The notes: generated by a model not told the origin, from the sequence alone. A stretch of 64,000 nt of DNA from PALSA-600 sp963842335 (GCA_963842335.1 CAWJGF010000028.1:1-64000); one strand, 5' to 3'. Numbered from the stretch's first letter, positions 9,803 through 18,311 are shown. Numbers and translations are program-made.

Positions 9803-10375
9803 ATGGCCCTCGGCGATCTCTGGTCCCGCACTCTCGTCTACTTCGGCATCGCCGAGGAGGACGACGACTGGGAAGACGACGAGGACGGCGTCGCGGCGGA
9901 AGAGAGCCTCGAACAGAGCTATCGCGAGCGGCCGAACGTCAGGCGGCTGACGCCGCGCCGCCGCGGCCAGGACTTCGACGACTGGACCGAGTCCGAGTCC
10001 GACCAGCCGACGACGCGGGCGCCGGCTGTTCGCCCTTCTCGCGCGGCGGTGCGCGAGATGCGTCCCGCGATCGAGGCCGTACCGAACCCGTCGAGCGTGA
10101 AGGTGCACCTCGTTCTTCCGCGGAGCTTCAACGACGCGCAGCAGATTGCCGACAAGTTCAAGCAGGGCATTCCGGTGATTCTCAACCTCCAGGGCGCCGA
10201 CAACGAGCTCTCGAAGCGGCTCATCGATTTCACGAGCGGCCTCACCTACGCGTTGAACGGCGGTATGCAGCGCGTCGCCGACAAGGTGTTCCTGCTCACG
10301 CCGCGTAACGTTGAAGTCTCCGCCGAGCAGCGCGCCGCGCTGCTCGAGCGCGGCGGCTTCTACAACCAGGCGTAG
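9803..10375 (+). CDS. sepF: Cell division protein SepF
   Basis: An FtsZ membrane anchor of the divisome in Gram-positive bacteria. The 190-residue protein starts at ATG 9803. The N-terminus (MALGDLWSRTLVYFGIAE) fits the short amphipathic helix that binds membrane. An acidic, low-complexity linker follows to about residue 85. The SepF domain runs from about residue 92 to 185 (VKVHLVLPRSFNDAQQIADKF and DFTSGLTYALNGGMQRVADK). It is intact, in contrast to everything upstream. It sits between yggS and yggT, the standard arrangement. ftsZ would be expected further upstream but is not in this window. Confidence 0.95.
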   Translation: MALGDLWSRTLVYFGIAEEDDDWEDDEDGVAAEESLEQSYRERPNVRRLTPRRRGQDFDDWTESESDQPTTRAPAVRPSRAAVREMRPAIEAVPNPSSVKVHLVLPRSFNDAQQIADKFKQGIPVILNLQGADNELSKRLIDFTSGLTYALNGGMQRVADKVFLLTPRNVEVSAEQRAALLERGGFYNQA

Positions 10376-10408
10376 GAGAAGGCTTTTACGCCCCGAAAGG
10401 GCGGTTGT

Positions 10409-10690
10409 ATGGTGCTCGACGCCACAGGGGCGGCTGCCACGTTCATCCGCGTCTTCGCGGGGGTGTACGTGCTCGTCCTGATCCTCTACGTGCTGACGTC
10501 GTGGGTGCAGCTGCCGTACTCGCTGAAGCCGGTGCAGCGCTTCCTCTACGACGTCTGCGAGCCGTACTTGCGTTTCTGGCGGAGGATCCTGCCGTTTCGC
10601 GCGGGGCCGATCGACTTCTCGCCGATGGTGGCGATCCTCGCGCTCGGCATCGTCAGCCAAATCGTGGTTTCGATTCTCGATCGCTTCTAG
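10409..10690 (+). CDS. YggT family membrane protein
   Basis: A 93-residue integral membrane protein with two hydrophobic spans: about residues 9-31 (ATFIRVFAGVYVLVLILYVL) and 72-90 (MVAILALGIVSQIVVSILD). Between them lies the family's YDVCEPYLRFWRRILPF segment, typical of YggT (normally TEPxLxPxRRxxP). The exact function is unknown. In Gram-positives it lies in the division cluster after sepF and has been linked to division and osmotic tolerance. A small CGCCC/GGGCG hairpin occupies the 33-base gap to sepF. Confidence 0.92.
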   Translation: MVLDATGAAATFIRVFAGVYVLVLILYVLTSWVQLPYSLKPVQRFLYDVCEPYLRFWRRILPFRAGPIDFSPMVAILALGIVSQIVVSILDRF

Positions 10691-10705
10691 AGCAAGGGAG
10701 GGAGC

Positions 10706-11347
10706 ATGCGTTACACACCAGTTGAGCTCAGGCACGTGAAGATCGGGCGGACGTTGTTCGGCGGCCTCAAGCGTCAGGAGACCGAGCAGTTGCTCGAGGA
10801 CGTCGCCGACAGCTTCGAGGACGTCTGGCGCGAGCGAGGCGAGCTCACGGACAAGCTGGAGGACGTCGAGAAGCGCTTCGACGAGCTGAAACAGCGCGAG
10901 ACCCTGCTCGCCTCGACGCTCGTGTCGGCCCAGAGCGCGGCCGCCGACGCCAAGGAGGCTGCGCGGCGCGAGGCCGAGGTGATCATCGCGGAGGCGCATC
11001 ACGAGGCTCGCTCGGTCACCCGCGCAGCCACGGGTGAGCGTGAGCGGCTGTTCGCCGAGGTGCGGCGCGTCGAGACACTTCTGCGCGCGGCGCTCGGGCT
11101 GGTCGAGGAGTCGAGAAGCGAATTGCCGATCGAAAGCGAGAGCGCCGAGATCGCGGATCTGCCGCCGATCCTGCCTGCGCCCGACGGCTGGCCGAAGCGA
11201 GAAGACACGCGTGAGTTCGACGCCATACCGGTGGACGCCGATGAGCCGCAGGCCGCCGTGGCGCTCCCGGCGCTACCGCCTCTCACCGGCGACGCGGCCG
11301 ACGAGGACGACGGCCCGTGGGCGGGGCGCGACTTCGCCTGGGGGTAA
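10706..11347 (+). CDS. divIVA: DivIVA domain protein
   Basis: A polar-growth/septum-site scaffold of 213 residues. The DivIVA N-terminal domain is clear at residues 5-47 (PVELRHVKIGRTLFGGLKRQ, then a helix). A long charged coiled coil follows to about residue 135 (RREAEVIIAEAHHEARSVTRA is characteristic). The tail is Pro/Asp/Glu-rich, ending DGPWAGRDFAWG. ATG 10706 is preceded by GGGAGG. As a membrane-curvature-sensing oligomer it probably recruits cell-wall machinery. It lies downstream of yggT, completing the sepF-yggT-divIVA block. Confidence 0.92.
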   Translation: MRYTPVELRHVKIGRTLFGGLKRQETEQLLEDVADSFEDVWRERGELTDKLEDVEKRFDELKQRETLLASTLVSAQSAAADAKEAARREAEVIIAEAHHEARSVTRAATGERERLFAEVRRVETLLRAALGLVEESRSELPIESESAEIADLPPILPAPDGWPKREDTREFDAIPVDADEPQAAVALPALPPLTGDAADEDDGPWAGRDFAWG

Positions 11348-11357
11348 CCTTGACTGC

Positions 11358-11654
11358 GTGACCGACTCGACCCGGCTGCAACTGCGCGTCGCGCCCGGCG
11401 CCTCCAATCCGGGCATCGTCGGCCGTTACGGAACGTCCTGGAAGGTGCGGGTCGCGGCCGCTCCCGAAGGTGGCAAGGCGAATGCCGCCGTCATCCGGCT
11501 CCTCGCCGACACGCTCGTTCTCCCGGCGCGAGACATCGAGGTCGTTTCCGGGCACTCCTCGCGGGACAAGATCATCGAGTTGGCCGGGCTCGAGCCCGAC
11601 GAGACCGAACGCCGCCTCACTGCAGCGAGCATCCCGGGAAAGGACAGCGAGTGA
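11358..11654 (+). CDS. DUF167 (YggU) family protein
   Basis: A 98-residue protein starting at GTG 11358 (VTDSTRLQLRVAPGAS). The family pattern is present: VAAAPEGGKANAAVIRLLADTL followed by DIEVVSGHSSRDKIIELAGL. DUF167 proteins have an alpha/beta fold of unknown function and often sit with yggS/yggT genes, as here. Its TGA overlaps the GTG of the following DksA/TraR-type gene, indicating translational coupling. Confidence 0.9.
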   Translation: MTDSTRLQLRVAPGASNPGIVGRYGTSWKVRVAAAPEGGKANAAVIRLLADTLVLPARDIEVVSGHSSRDKIIELAGLEPDETERRLTAASIPGKDSE

Positions 11655-12015
11655 GCGAGCGACCGACGAGTACCGCAAGCTCTTGCTCGACGAGCGCGCA
11701 CGGCTGACGCATGCAGTCGACCATCTGCAGGGTGACAACGCGGGGAGTGTCGAGGACGAGCTCGGCGAGATCTCCACGGGCGGGGTCGACAACCACATGG
11801 CCGACAACGCGTCGGCGACCTACGAGCGCGAGCTCGACGCCGGCTTCGAGGAAGGCGCACAGCACACTCTCGACGAGATCGACGCGGCCCTCGCTCGAAT
11901 CGATGCCGGCGCATACGGCATCTGCGGTGCCTGCGGGAAGCCCATCGACGCGGACCGGTTGTCGGCGATCCCGTGGGCGCGGCTGTGCATCGACGATCAG
12001 CGACGGTCTGAGTGA
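11651..12015 (+). CDS. DksA/TraR-type zinc-finger protein with Cys-to-Asp change, apparent 1-base deletion near the start
   Basis: The body (TDEYRKLLLDERARLTHAVDHL, then a coiled coil and VDNHMADNASATYERELDAG) has no usual start in its own frame. GTG 11651, overlapping the DUF167 stop, would serve if one base were missing near 11659 (the 365-base span is one short of a multiple of three). About 121 residues. The C-terminal finger reads CGACG, 17 residues, then LCIDDQ. The usual C-x2-C-x17-C-x2-C pattern therefore ends in Asp instead of the fourth Cys. Homologues bind the RNA polymerase secondary channel. It overlaps lspA by 4 bases. Confidence 0.75.
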
Positions 12016-12599
12016 GCGACCCGCAGCGCCGCCCCCCGGCCGACATCCGGGTGGGGTCGTCGACGAACGGCCTCGTTCCGGTCTCGGTCGCTGAACGCTC
12101 GCTCGGGGCCGGCCCGTGGCAGTGGGGCGGCCTCGCGGTGGTGGCAATCGCGGCCATCCTGGCCGACCAGATCACGAAGCACATCGTCACGCACACACTC
12201 GGCCTCGACGAGGCCGAGCACGTGATCGGCCCGCTCTCGATCCATCACGTGCAGAACTCGGGCATCGCGTTCGGGCTGTTCTCCAGCGCGACGGCCGGAG
12301 TCACAGTCATCACCGCGATCGCCGTCATCTGGATGGTCGCGTTCTTCGCGCGGTCGGGCTCCCGCCATCCTGTGCTTCCCGCGGCGCTCGGGCTGCTGAT
12401 CGGCGGCAGCGTCTCGAACCTCATCGACCGCATTCGCCTGGGGCATGTAACCGACTTCATCGATTTCCGTTACTGGCCGGCGTTCAACCTTGCTGACTCG
12501 TTCATCGTGTTGGGCGTCGTGATCCTGCTCGGCGCGCTCGTCGTGACGGACCGCAAGCCGCAGCCGCCGCGCCGCACGCTCGACGTCGCTGCGCGATGA
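12012..12599 (+). CDS. lspA: Lipoprotein signal peptidase LspA
   Basis: Cleaves signal peptides of prolipoproteins after lipidation. The substrate could include the propeller lipoprotein at 52.7 kb. 195 residues, with four membrane spans beginning near residue 38 after a hydrophilic 35-residue N-terminus. The two catalytic Asp residues are visible: D139 in GGSVSNLIDRI and D162 in FNLADSFIV, with GHVTDFIDFRYWPAFN between them. VQNSGIAFGLF matches the conserved NxGxAF motif. It starts at GTG 12012 overlapping the previous stop, and its stop overlaps the rluD ATG. Confidence 0.94.
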   Translation: MSDPQRRPPADIRVGSSTNGLVPVSVAERSLGAGPWQWGGLAVVAIAAILADQITKHIVTHTLGLDEAEHVIGPLSIHHVQNSGIAFGLFSSATAGVTVITAIAVIWMVAFFARSGSRHPVLPAALGLLIGGSVSNLIDRIRLGHVTDFIDFRYWPAFNLADSFIVLGVVILLGALVVTDRKPQPPRRTLDVAAR

Positions 12600-13462
12600 A
12601 GCTCGCGGTTCCCGCCGATGCGGCGGGGGAGCGTCTCGACCGTTTCCTCTCGACGCACCTCGGCTCGCGCGCGGCGGCCGAGCGCGCAGTCGAGCTCGGC
12701 GCGCTGGTGGACGGCGTTGCGCGGGCGAAGAGTTTTCGTCTCGAAGGCGGGGAGGAGGTCGAGCTCGCGGCCGAGACGCCCGTTGTGGTCGAAGCGCCGC
12801 CTCCCGAGCCGACGATCGTCTGGGAGGACGAGCACCTTCTGGTGGTCGACAAGCCGGCAGGACTCGTCGTGCACCCGGGGGCCGGACACGCGACGGGGAC
12901 TCTCGTGCATGCGCTGGCCGGCAAGGTTGCGGGGGGCGACGACGACCGGCCGGGGATCGTGCACCGGCTCGACCGCGACACGTCCGGGCTGATGGTGGTG
13001 GCGAGGACGCCCGAGGCGCATGCCCGCCTGCAGGAGCTCGTTCGTGAGCGGGCGCTCGAGCGGATCTATCTCGCCCTCGTACGCGGGCACCCGCGCTCGC
13101 GCACCGGGCGGATCGAGGCGGCGATCGGGCGCGACCGCAGTGAACCGACGCGGGTGTCGCTCGATACCGACTCCCCGCGGGAGGCTGTGACGCATTTCGA
13201 GGTCGAACGACTGTTGGGCGGCAATGCACTGCTGCGCGTCCGGCTCGAGACGGGGCGCATGCACCAGATTCGAGTCCACCTCGGTGCGATCGACCTGCCT
13301 GTCGTGGGCGACCGGGTCTACGGCGTCAAGGAGCCCGCCCTCGGGAGGCAATTCCTGCACGCCGCCGAGCTCGCTTTCCCGCACCCGTTCACGGACGAGC
13401 GGATCGAGACCCGCTCGGAGCTCCCGCCCGACCTGGCCGCGTACCTGGCCGGGCTCGCCTGA
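12596..13462 (+). CDS. rluD: RluD family 23S rRNA pseudouridine synthase
   Basis: 288 residues. An S4 RNA-binding domain at about residues 1-60 (RLDRFLSTHLGSRAAAERAVELG) is followed by the synthase domain. The catalytic motif HRLDRDTSGLMVVAR contains the nucleophile D126. LLVVDKPAGLVVHPG and RMHQIRVHLGAIDLPVVGD are further signatures. It converts specific uridines in 23S rRNA to pseudouridine. The usual lspA-rluD order is kept, with an ATGA overlap. Which of RluA/C/D-type target sites it uses is not decidable from sequence alone. Confidence 0.93.
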   Translation: MKLAVPADAAGERLDRFLSTHLGSRAAAERAVELGALVDGVARAKSFRLEGGEEVELAAETPVVVEAPPPEPTIVWEDEHLLVVDKPAGLVVHPGAGHATGTLVHALAGKVAGGDDDRPGIVHRLDRDTSGLMVVARTPEAHARLQELVRERALERIYLALVRGHPRSRTGRIEAAIGRDRSEPTRVSLDTDSPREAVTHFEVERLLGGNALLRVRLETGRMHQIRVHLGAIDLPVVGDRVYGVKEPALGRQFLHAAELAFPHPFTDERIETRSELPPDLAAYLAGLA

Positions 13463-13713
13463 GCTTCGTCTTCACTGCCCTGTCCGAAAGGGACATGGCT
13501 AGGGGACAGTCCCCGGGACATGTCCGTTTCGGCCCACGCTTTGGCTCCGCTGGCCGGCTCCGGAGGCGCTCGGCGCGCGGGCGGCTACCATTCGCCTGTC
13601 AGTCGTTCCCTCGAACCGGTGGGAACTCCCGAGGTGGATGGTGGCCGGCAGCTCATGCCGGCTTCCACCGAGGCCCACCGGAGTCATCGCAGTCAAACCA
13701 GAAAGGGGCTTTC
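13463..13713 (+). promoter_or_regulatory. rluD-rpsB intergenic region with three REP-like palindromes
   Basis: About 250 bases without a convincing gene. Between 13480 and 13526 lie three adjacent palindromes: TGTCC/GGACA around a GAAAG loop, GGGGAC-A-GTCCCC at 13502-13514, and GGACATGTCC at 13517-13526. They could act as a bidirectional terminator or belong to a dispersed REP-type family. The remaining 180 bases should contain the rpsB promoter and leader. I could not pick out a convincing -10/-35 pair. The ribosome site for rpsB is GAAAGGGG at 13701-13708. Confidence 0.45.
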
Positions 13714-14640
13714 ATGCCCGTTGTCTCCATGAAGGAGCTTCTGGAGGCCGGCGTTCATTTCGGCCACCAGACTCGTCGCTGGAACCCGAAGATGAAGCGA
13801 TTCATCTTCAACGAACGCGGCGGTATCTACATCATCGACCTCACCCAGACGCAGCAGCTTCTGGAGGAGGCGTACAACTTTTCCAAGGCGATCGCCGAGC
13901 GCGGCGGCTCCGTGCTCTTCGTCGGCACGAAGAAGCAGGCGCAGGACTCGGTTCGCGATGAGGCGACGCGTGTGGGCATGCCGTACGTCAACAACCGTTG
14001 GCTCGGCGGTCTTCTCACCAACTGGCGAACGATCTCCGACCGGATCCAGCGCCTGCATGAGCTACGCGGGCTGAAGCAGGACAGCATGCTGGGCCTGCTG
14101 CCCGCCAAGGAGCGCATCCAGATGGAGGCCGAGCTCGAGAAGCTCGAGTCGAATCTGGGGGGCGTCGCCGACATGCGGCGCCAGCCCGACGCGATCTTCA
14201 TCGTCGATCTGAAGAAGGAGCAGCTCGCCGTGCGCGAGGCGCGCCGTCTCGGTCTGCCGGTGATCGCGCTCGTCGATACGAACTGCGATCCGGACGAGGC
14301 CCAGTACGTGATCCCGGGCAACGACGACGCGATCCGTTCCTGTTCGCTCGTCGTCAAGGCGATCGCGGCCGGCATCGAGGCCGGGAAGCAGAAGGTCACC
14401 CAGGCCGAGCTGAAGGCGCCGCGGAACGGCCGCAGCGAGGACGCACCGGAGGCGGCTGACGAGGAAGCCACGACGCCGGCCGCTGCGCCGGAGGCGGCAG
14501 CTGCGGCCGAGCCCGAGGCAGCACCGGACGAAGCGGCGCCGGTTGAGGTAGCACCGGCCGAAGCGGCGCCGGTTGAAGCCGTGGCCGAGCCCGGTCCCGC
14601 CGACGAGCCGTCGGCCCCCGAGGAAGGGGCGAGCGCGTGA
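13714..14640 (+). CDS. rpsB: 30S ribosomal protein S2
   Basis: Starts at ATG 13714 (MPVVSMKELLEAGVHFGHQTRRWNPKM), the diagnostic S2 N-terminus. The S2 core extends to about residue 235, including GGLLTNWRTI, DAIFIVDLKKEQLAVREARRLG and VDTNCDPDEAQYVIPGNDDAIRS. The C-terminus carries an Ala/Pro/Glu-rich, acidic extension of about 65 residues that is low-complexity and probably disordered; similar tails are common in high-GC actinobacteria. 308 residues in all, against roughly 240 in Escherichia coli. It is followed by tsf with a 4-base overlap. Confidence 0.97.
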   Translation: MPVVSMKELLEAGVHFGHQTRRWNPKMKRFIFNERGGIYIIDLTQTQQLLEEAYNFSKAIAERGGSVLFVGTKKQAQDSVRDEATRVGMPYVNNRWLGGLLTNWRTISDRIQRLHELRGLKQDSMLGLLPAKERIQMEAELEKLESNLGGVADMRRQPDAIFIVDLKKEQLAVREARRLGLPVIALVDTNCDPDEAQYVIPGNDDAIRSCSLVVKAIAAGIEAGKQKVTQAELKAPRNGRSEDAPEAADEEATTPAAAPEAAAAAEPEAAPDEAAPVEVAPAEAAPVEAVAEPGPADEPSAPEEGASA

Positions 14641-15437
14641 CCGAGATCTCGGCAAGCATGGTGAAGGAGCTTCGCGACGCCACCAGCGCGGGGATGATGG
14701 ACTGCAAGCGTGCCCTCCAGGAGACGGCGGGTGACTTCGATGCGGCAGTGAAGCTCCTGCGCGAGAAGGGCATGGCGCAGGCTGCCAAGCGCGCAGACCG
14801 GGAGACGAGCGAGGGCAAGGTCGACGTACGGATCGACGGCAACGTCGGTGCGATCGCGGCCGTCGGCTGCGAAACCGAGCCGGTCTCGAAGAACGACGAC
14901 TTCCAGACATTCGTGGGCAAGGTGCTCGAGGCGGTGTATGAAGGCGGTGACGACGCGGCCGGCGCGCTCGAGCCCGAGCGTGTGGAGGTCGCGGCGAAGC
15001 TCGGCGAGAACATCCAGATTGTCGGCTCCAAGCACATGGAGGCGGGACAGGACGAGCTGCTGTCGTCGTACATCCACCCGCCTGGCAAAGTCGGCGCGCT
15101 CGTCCGGACGAAGGGCGGCGACTCTCAGGCAGCACGGAGCCTCGCGCTGCATCTCACGTTTGCCCGGCCGACCTATGGCTCTCGCGACGAGGTGCCGCAG
15201 GAGCTCGTCGACGCCGAGCGCGAGATCCTCTCGAACGCGGAAGAGGTGCTCTCGAAGCCCGAGAACGTGCGCGAGAAGATCGTCGAGGGCCAGCTGAACA
15301 AGAAGTTCTACGGAGAGTCGGTGCTCACCGAGCAGACCTGGTACCGCGCGGACGAGTCCACGGGCACCGTCGCCAAGGTGCTCGAGGAACGCGGCATCGA
15401 GCTGCTCGACTACGCCTGGTACTCGGTCTCGGCGTAA
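14637..15437 (+). CDS. tsf: Elongation factor Ts
   Basis: The guanine nucleotide exchange factor for EF-Tu. 266 residues, starting at GTG 14637. It has the N-terminal UBA-like domain with the hallmark VKELRDATSAGMMDCKRALQ. The core has AAVGCETEPVSKNDDFQTFV, and the C-terminal KIVEGQLNKKFYGESVLTEQ motif is present. The rpsB-tsf-pyrH-frr order is conserved across bacteria. Its TAA shares one base with the pyrH ATG. Confidence 0.97.
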   Translation: MTEISASMVKELRDATSAGMMDCKRALQETAGDFDAAVKLLREKGMAQAAKRADRETSEGKVDVRIDGNVGAIAAVGCETEPVSKNDDFQTFVGKVLEAVYEGGDDAAGALEPERVEVAAKLGENIQIVGSKHMEAGQDELLSSYIHPPGKVGALVRTKGGDSQAARSLALHLTFARPTYGSRDEVPQELVDAEREILSNAEEVLSKPENVREKIVEGQLNKKFYGESVLTEQTWYRADESTGTVAKVLEERGIELLDYAWYSVSA

Positions 15438-16195
15438 TGCTCGCCGCGCCGCAACCGAACGCCTCCGCTGCGTTCGGGCGCATCCTGCTGAAGGTCTCCG
15501 GCGAGTCTCTGATGGGCTCGCAGGACTACGGCCTCGATGCTCACACCGTCGACCTGCTCGCACGCGAGCTCGTCGACGTGCGTGCGGACGGTCTCGAGAT
15601 CGCGCTGGTGATCGGCGGCGGCAACATCTATCGCGGCATGGCCGCGGCCGCTGAAGGAATGGACCGGGCGACGGGCGATTACATGGGGATGCTCGCGACC
15701 GTCTTGAACTCGCTCGCGGTGCAGGAGGCGCTCGAACGCCACGGGGCGGATACGCGTGTGCTGTCCGCGATCGAGGTGCAGGAGGTGGCCGAGCCGTACA
15801 TCCGGCGCCGCGCCGTTCGCCATCTCGAGAAGGGACGCGTGGTGATCTTCGCCGCGGGAACCGGCAACCCGTTCTTCACCACCGATACGGCGGCTGCGTT
15901 GCGCGCACTCGAGATCGGCGCGGAGGCGATCCTGATGGCGAAGAACGGTGTCGAAGGGGTGCTCGACGGCGACCCGCGCACCGACCCGGATGCGAAATTG
16001 ATTCACGAGCTCACCCACCTGCAGGCAATCGAGCGCGGCCTGAAGGTGATGGATACGACTGCGCTCTCGCTCTGCATGGACAACCATCTGCCGATTCACG
16101 TCTTCGAGCTCGCACCGGGCAACATCGGGCGCGTTGCGCAGGGCGAGCGGATCGGAACCCTTGTCACGACTTCTGTCGAAGGAGACGCACGGTGA
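15437..16195 (+). CDS. pyrH: Uridylate kinase
   Basis: Phosphorylates UMP to UDP with ATP. 252 residues, amino-acid-kinase fold. GRILLKVSGESLMG is the nucleotide-binding Lys/Gly loop. VIGGGNIYRG and MDRATGDYMGMLATVLNSLAVQ match the UMP/GTP-effector regions of bacterial PyrH. GTGNPFFTTDTAAALRALEIGAE is diagnostic. An N-terminal tail of about 12 residues precedes the first strand. Start ATG 15437 overlaps the tsf stop. Confidence 0.96.
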   Translation: MLAAPQPNASAAFGRILLKVSGESLMGSQDYGLDAHTVDLLARELVDVRADGLEIALVIGGGNIYRGMAAAAEGMDRATGDYMGMLATVLNSLAVQEALERHGADTRVLSAIEVQEVAEPYIRRRAVRHLEKGRVVIFAAGTGNPFFTTDTAAALRALEIGAEAILMAKNGVEGVLDGDPRTDPDAKLIHELTHLQAIERGLKVMDTTALSLCMDNHLPIHVFELAPGNIGRVAQGERIGTLVTTSVEGDAR

Positions 16196-16749
16196 TCGAG
16201 AACTTCCTGGGCGACGCGACCCAACGAATGGACAAGTCGGTCGAAGCCACGCACGAGCACTTCAACTCGGTGCGCACGGGTCGCGCCTCGTCGGCGTTGC
16301 TCGACCGCATTCAGATCGATTACTACGGCACGCCGACGCCGCTCAAGAATCTTGCGACGATCGGTGCGCCGGAGCCGCGGATGCTGACGATCCAACCGTT
16401 CGACCCGTCTGCGATCAAGCAGATCGAGAAGGCGGTGCTCGAGTCCGACCTCGGGCTGACGCCCTCGAGTGACGGCAAGCTCGTACGGCTGCCGATCCCT
16501 CAGCTGACGGAGGAACGGCGCAAGGAGCTCGTCAAGCTCGTCCGCCAGATGGCAGAAGAAGGCCGAGTCGCAGTTCGGAACGTTCGACGTGACGCGATCA
16601 AGCACCTCGAGGAGCTCGTCAAGAACGGCGAGGTCGGCGACGACGACGAACGTGCCGCCGAGGCGCGCGTGCAGAAGGTGACCGACGACCACGTCGGCAA
16701 GATCGACGAGCTGCTGAAGCGCAAAGAAGCCGAGATCATGGAGGTCTAG
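16192..16749 (+). CDS. frr: Ribosome recycling factor
   Basis: Releases ribosomes after termination together with EF-G. 185 residues from GTG 16192, overlapping the pyrH stop by 4 bases. Diagnostic segments are HFNSVRTGRASSALLDRI, YYGTPTPLKNLATI, PLPIPQLTEERRKELVKLV and VAVRNVRRDAIKHLEELV. The length equals the family norm. Confidence 0.97.
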   Translation: MIENFLGDATQRMDKSVEATHEHFNSVRTGRASSALLDRIQIDYYGTPTPLKNLATIGAPEPRMLTIQPFDPSAIKQIEKAVLESDLGLTPSSDGKLVRLPIPQLTEERRKELVKLVRQMAEEGRVAVRNVRRDAIKHLEELVKNGEVGDDDERAAEARVQKVTDDHVGKIDELLKRKEAEIMEV

Positions 16750-16764
16750 AGGGCAACGGCCCTC
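16749..16764 (+). terminator. Short hairpin between frr and uppS
   Basis: GAGGGC and GCCCTC flank an AACG tetraloop, a six-pair stem starting inside the frr stop codon, within the 24-base gap before uppS. No T-run follows, so it is more likely an attenuator, an mRNA-stability hairpin or chance than a strong terminator. Confidence 0.3.
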
Positions 16765-16773
16765 GGACGCTCC

Positions 16774-17523
16774 ATGAATCTCCTCTCGCGAATCCGCACA
16801 CTCGCTCGTGTTCGGCCCCTCCCGGACATCGAGCTGCCCGACGTCGCGCGGTCCGTCGCGATCATCCTCGACGGCAACGGCCGCTGGGCGAAGCGCCGCG
16901 GCCTTCCGACTGCGGCAGGTCATCGCGCCGGCGCGCGCACGGTGCGCCGCGTCGTCGAAGCGGCGATCGACGTCGGCATCGATGACCTCTCGGTGTTCGC
17001 GTTCTCGACCGAGAACTGGTCGCGTCCGCAGGACGAGGTCGACGCGTTGATGGAGATCTTCGCGGAGACGATCGAGCGCGAGTTGCCGGACCTCGCGGAG
17101 CAGGGCGTGCGCGTACGGTTCATCGGCCGCCGCGATCGCGCGCCCGACGAGCTTCGGCGGCGGATGGGCGCGATGGAGGACCGGACCGAGCTGAACACGC
17201 GCATCAACCTGTGGGTCGCGTTCGACTACGGGGGCCGTGCGGAGCTCGTCGAGGCGACGCGGCGCATCGTCGAGAGTGGGGTCGACGCCGATGAAATCGA
17301 CGAGAACGTCTTCGCTGCGAATCTCTACGCGCCGGAACTCCCGGATCCCGACCTACTGATTCGGACGAGCGGTGAGTTGCGCATCTCGAACTTCTTGCTC
17401 TGGCAACTTGCCTACACGGAGCTCGTCTTCGTCGAGGAGTTCTGGCCGGACTTCGGCGAGCGCGAGTTGCGCGCGGCGTTGGCGGAATACGCCTCACGGC
17501 GCCGAAGATTCGGCGGCAGATGA
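16774..17523 (+). CDS. uppS: Isoprenyl transferase (undecaprenyl diphosphate synthase type)
   Basis: A cis-prenyltransferase that builds the lipid carrier for cell-wall glycans from isopentenyl diphosphate, supplied by the MEP pathway genes dxr and ispG downstream. 249 residues. The catalytic segment SVAIILDGNGRWAKRRGLP contains D33. FAFSTENWSRPQDEV and the C-terminal PDPDLLIRTSGELRISNFLLWQ are family hallmarks. Chain length specificity cannot be read from the sequence. It overlaps cdsA by 4 bases. Confidence 0.95.
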   Translation: MNLLSRIRTLARVRPLPDIELPDVARSVAIILDGNGRWAKRRGLPTAAGHRAGARTVRRVVEAAIDVGIDDLSVFAFSTENWSRPQDEVDALMEIFAETIERELPDLAEQGVRVRFIGRRDRAPDELRRRMGAMEDRTELNTRINLWVAFDYGGRAELVEATRRIVESGVDADEIDENVFAANLYAPELPDPDLLIRTSGELRISNFLLWQLAYTELVFVEEFWPDFGERELRAALAEYASRRRRFGGR

Positions 17524-18311
17524 GCAATGCAGTCTCCCGCGTCGTCGTCGGCGCGATCGGCGTCCCGATCGTTCTCGGGATCGTGTACGTCGGCGGCTGG
17601 TGGGTGTTCGGCCTCGCGGCGGTCGTAGCGGCGATCGCGCTCCATGAGTACTGGCTGCTCGCGCGGCCACTCGCGCCCCTCGCTCCGGCCGGGTACATCG
17701 GAGCTGCGCTCGCGCTCGTCGGCGCCGAGGTCGGCGGTGTCGGCTGGATGATCGGTGGCGTCCTGACGACGTTTCTCTTTGCGTTTGCACTGAAGGCGAT
17801 CTCGGATGCCCGCCAGGCCGCCACGATCGCGATCAGCGGGACGGTGATGGGCGCGTTGTGGATCGGCGGCGGTCTCGCCTTCCTGATCCTGCTGCGCGAG
17901 CTGCCGGGGCACGGCCGGCTCGCGGTGTTCAGCGTGCTGCTCGCGGTCTGGGCGGGGGACACGTTCGCCTACGCCGGCGGCCGGCTCATCGGGCGCCACA
18001 AGATGGCCCCGCGTACTTCCCCCGGCAAGACGTGGGAGGGATTCGTCTTCGGCACAGCAGCGACCGTCTTTGTCGCGTTCATCGCGTTCTACAAGCAGGA
18101 CTACCTGTCAATCGGCCAGTCGCTGGTGGTCGGAGCGGTGATCTCGGTCGCCGCGCCGGCGGGCGATCTCTTCGAGTCCCTCCTGAAGCGCGACATGGAT
18201 GTGAAGGACACGGGCACGCTCCTCGGCGGCCACGGCGGCATGCTCGACCGTACCGATGCCCTCCTTTTCGCCGCCCCGGCCGTGTACTTCACGATCCTGG
18301 CCTTCTCGTAG
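17520..18311 (+). CDS. cdsA: Phosphatidate cytidylyltransferase
   Basis: Makes CDP-diacylglycerol from CTP and phosphatidic acid at the membrane, feeding phospholipid synthesis; a CDP-alcohol phosphatidyltransferase gene lies at 29.1 kb. 263 residues, with about seven to eight hydrophobic spans. The CdsA signature near residues 218-245 is complete: SLLKRDMDVKDTGTLLGGHG, then GMLDRTD. ATGA overlap with uppS. Confidence 0.95.
   Translation: MSNAVSRVVVGAIGVPIVLGIVYVGGWWVFGLAAVVAAIALHEYWLLARPLAPLAPAGYIGAALALVGAEVGGVGWMIGGVLTTFLFAFALKAISDARQAATIAISGTVMGALWIGGGLAFLILLRELPGHGRLAVFSVLLAVWAGDTFAYAGGRLIGRHKMAPRTSPGKTWEGFVFGTAATVFVAFIAFYKQDYLSIGQSLVVGAVISVAAPAGDLFESLLKRDMDVKDTGTLLGGHGGMLDRTDALLFAAPAVYFTILAFS

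Noticed and set aside
13827..15563. Minus-strand open frame of 578 codons opposite rpsB, tsf and pyrH
   Set aside because: It covers essential, unmistakable genes on the other strand and has no recognisable content; a codon-bias artefact.
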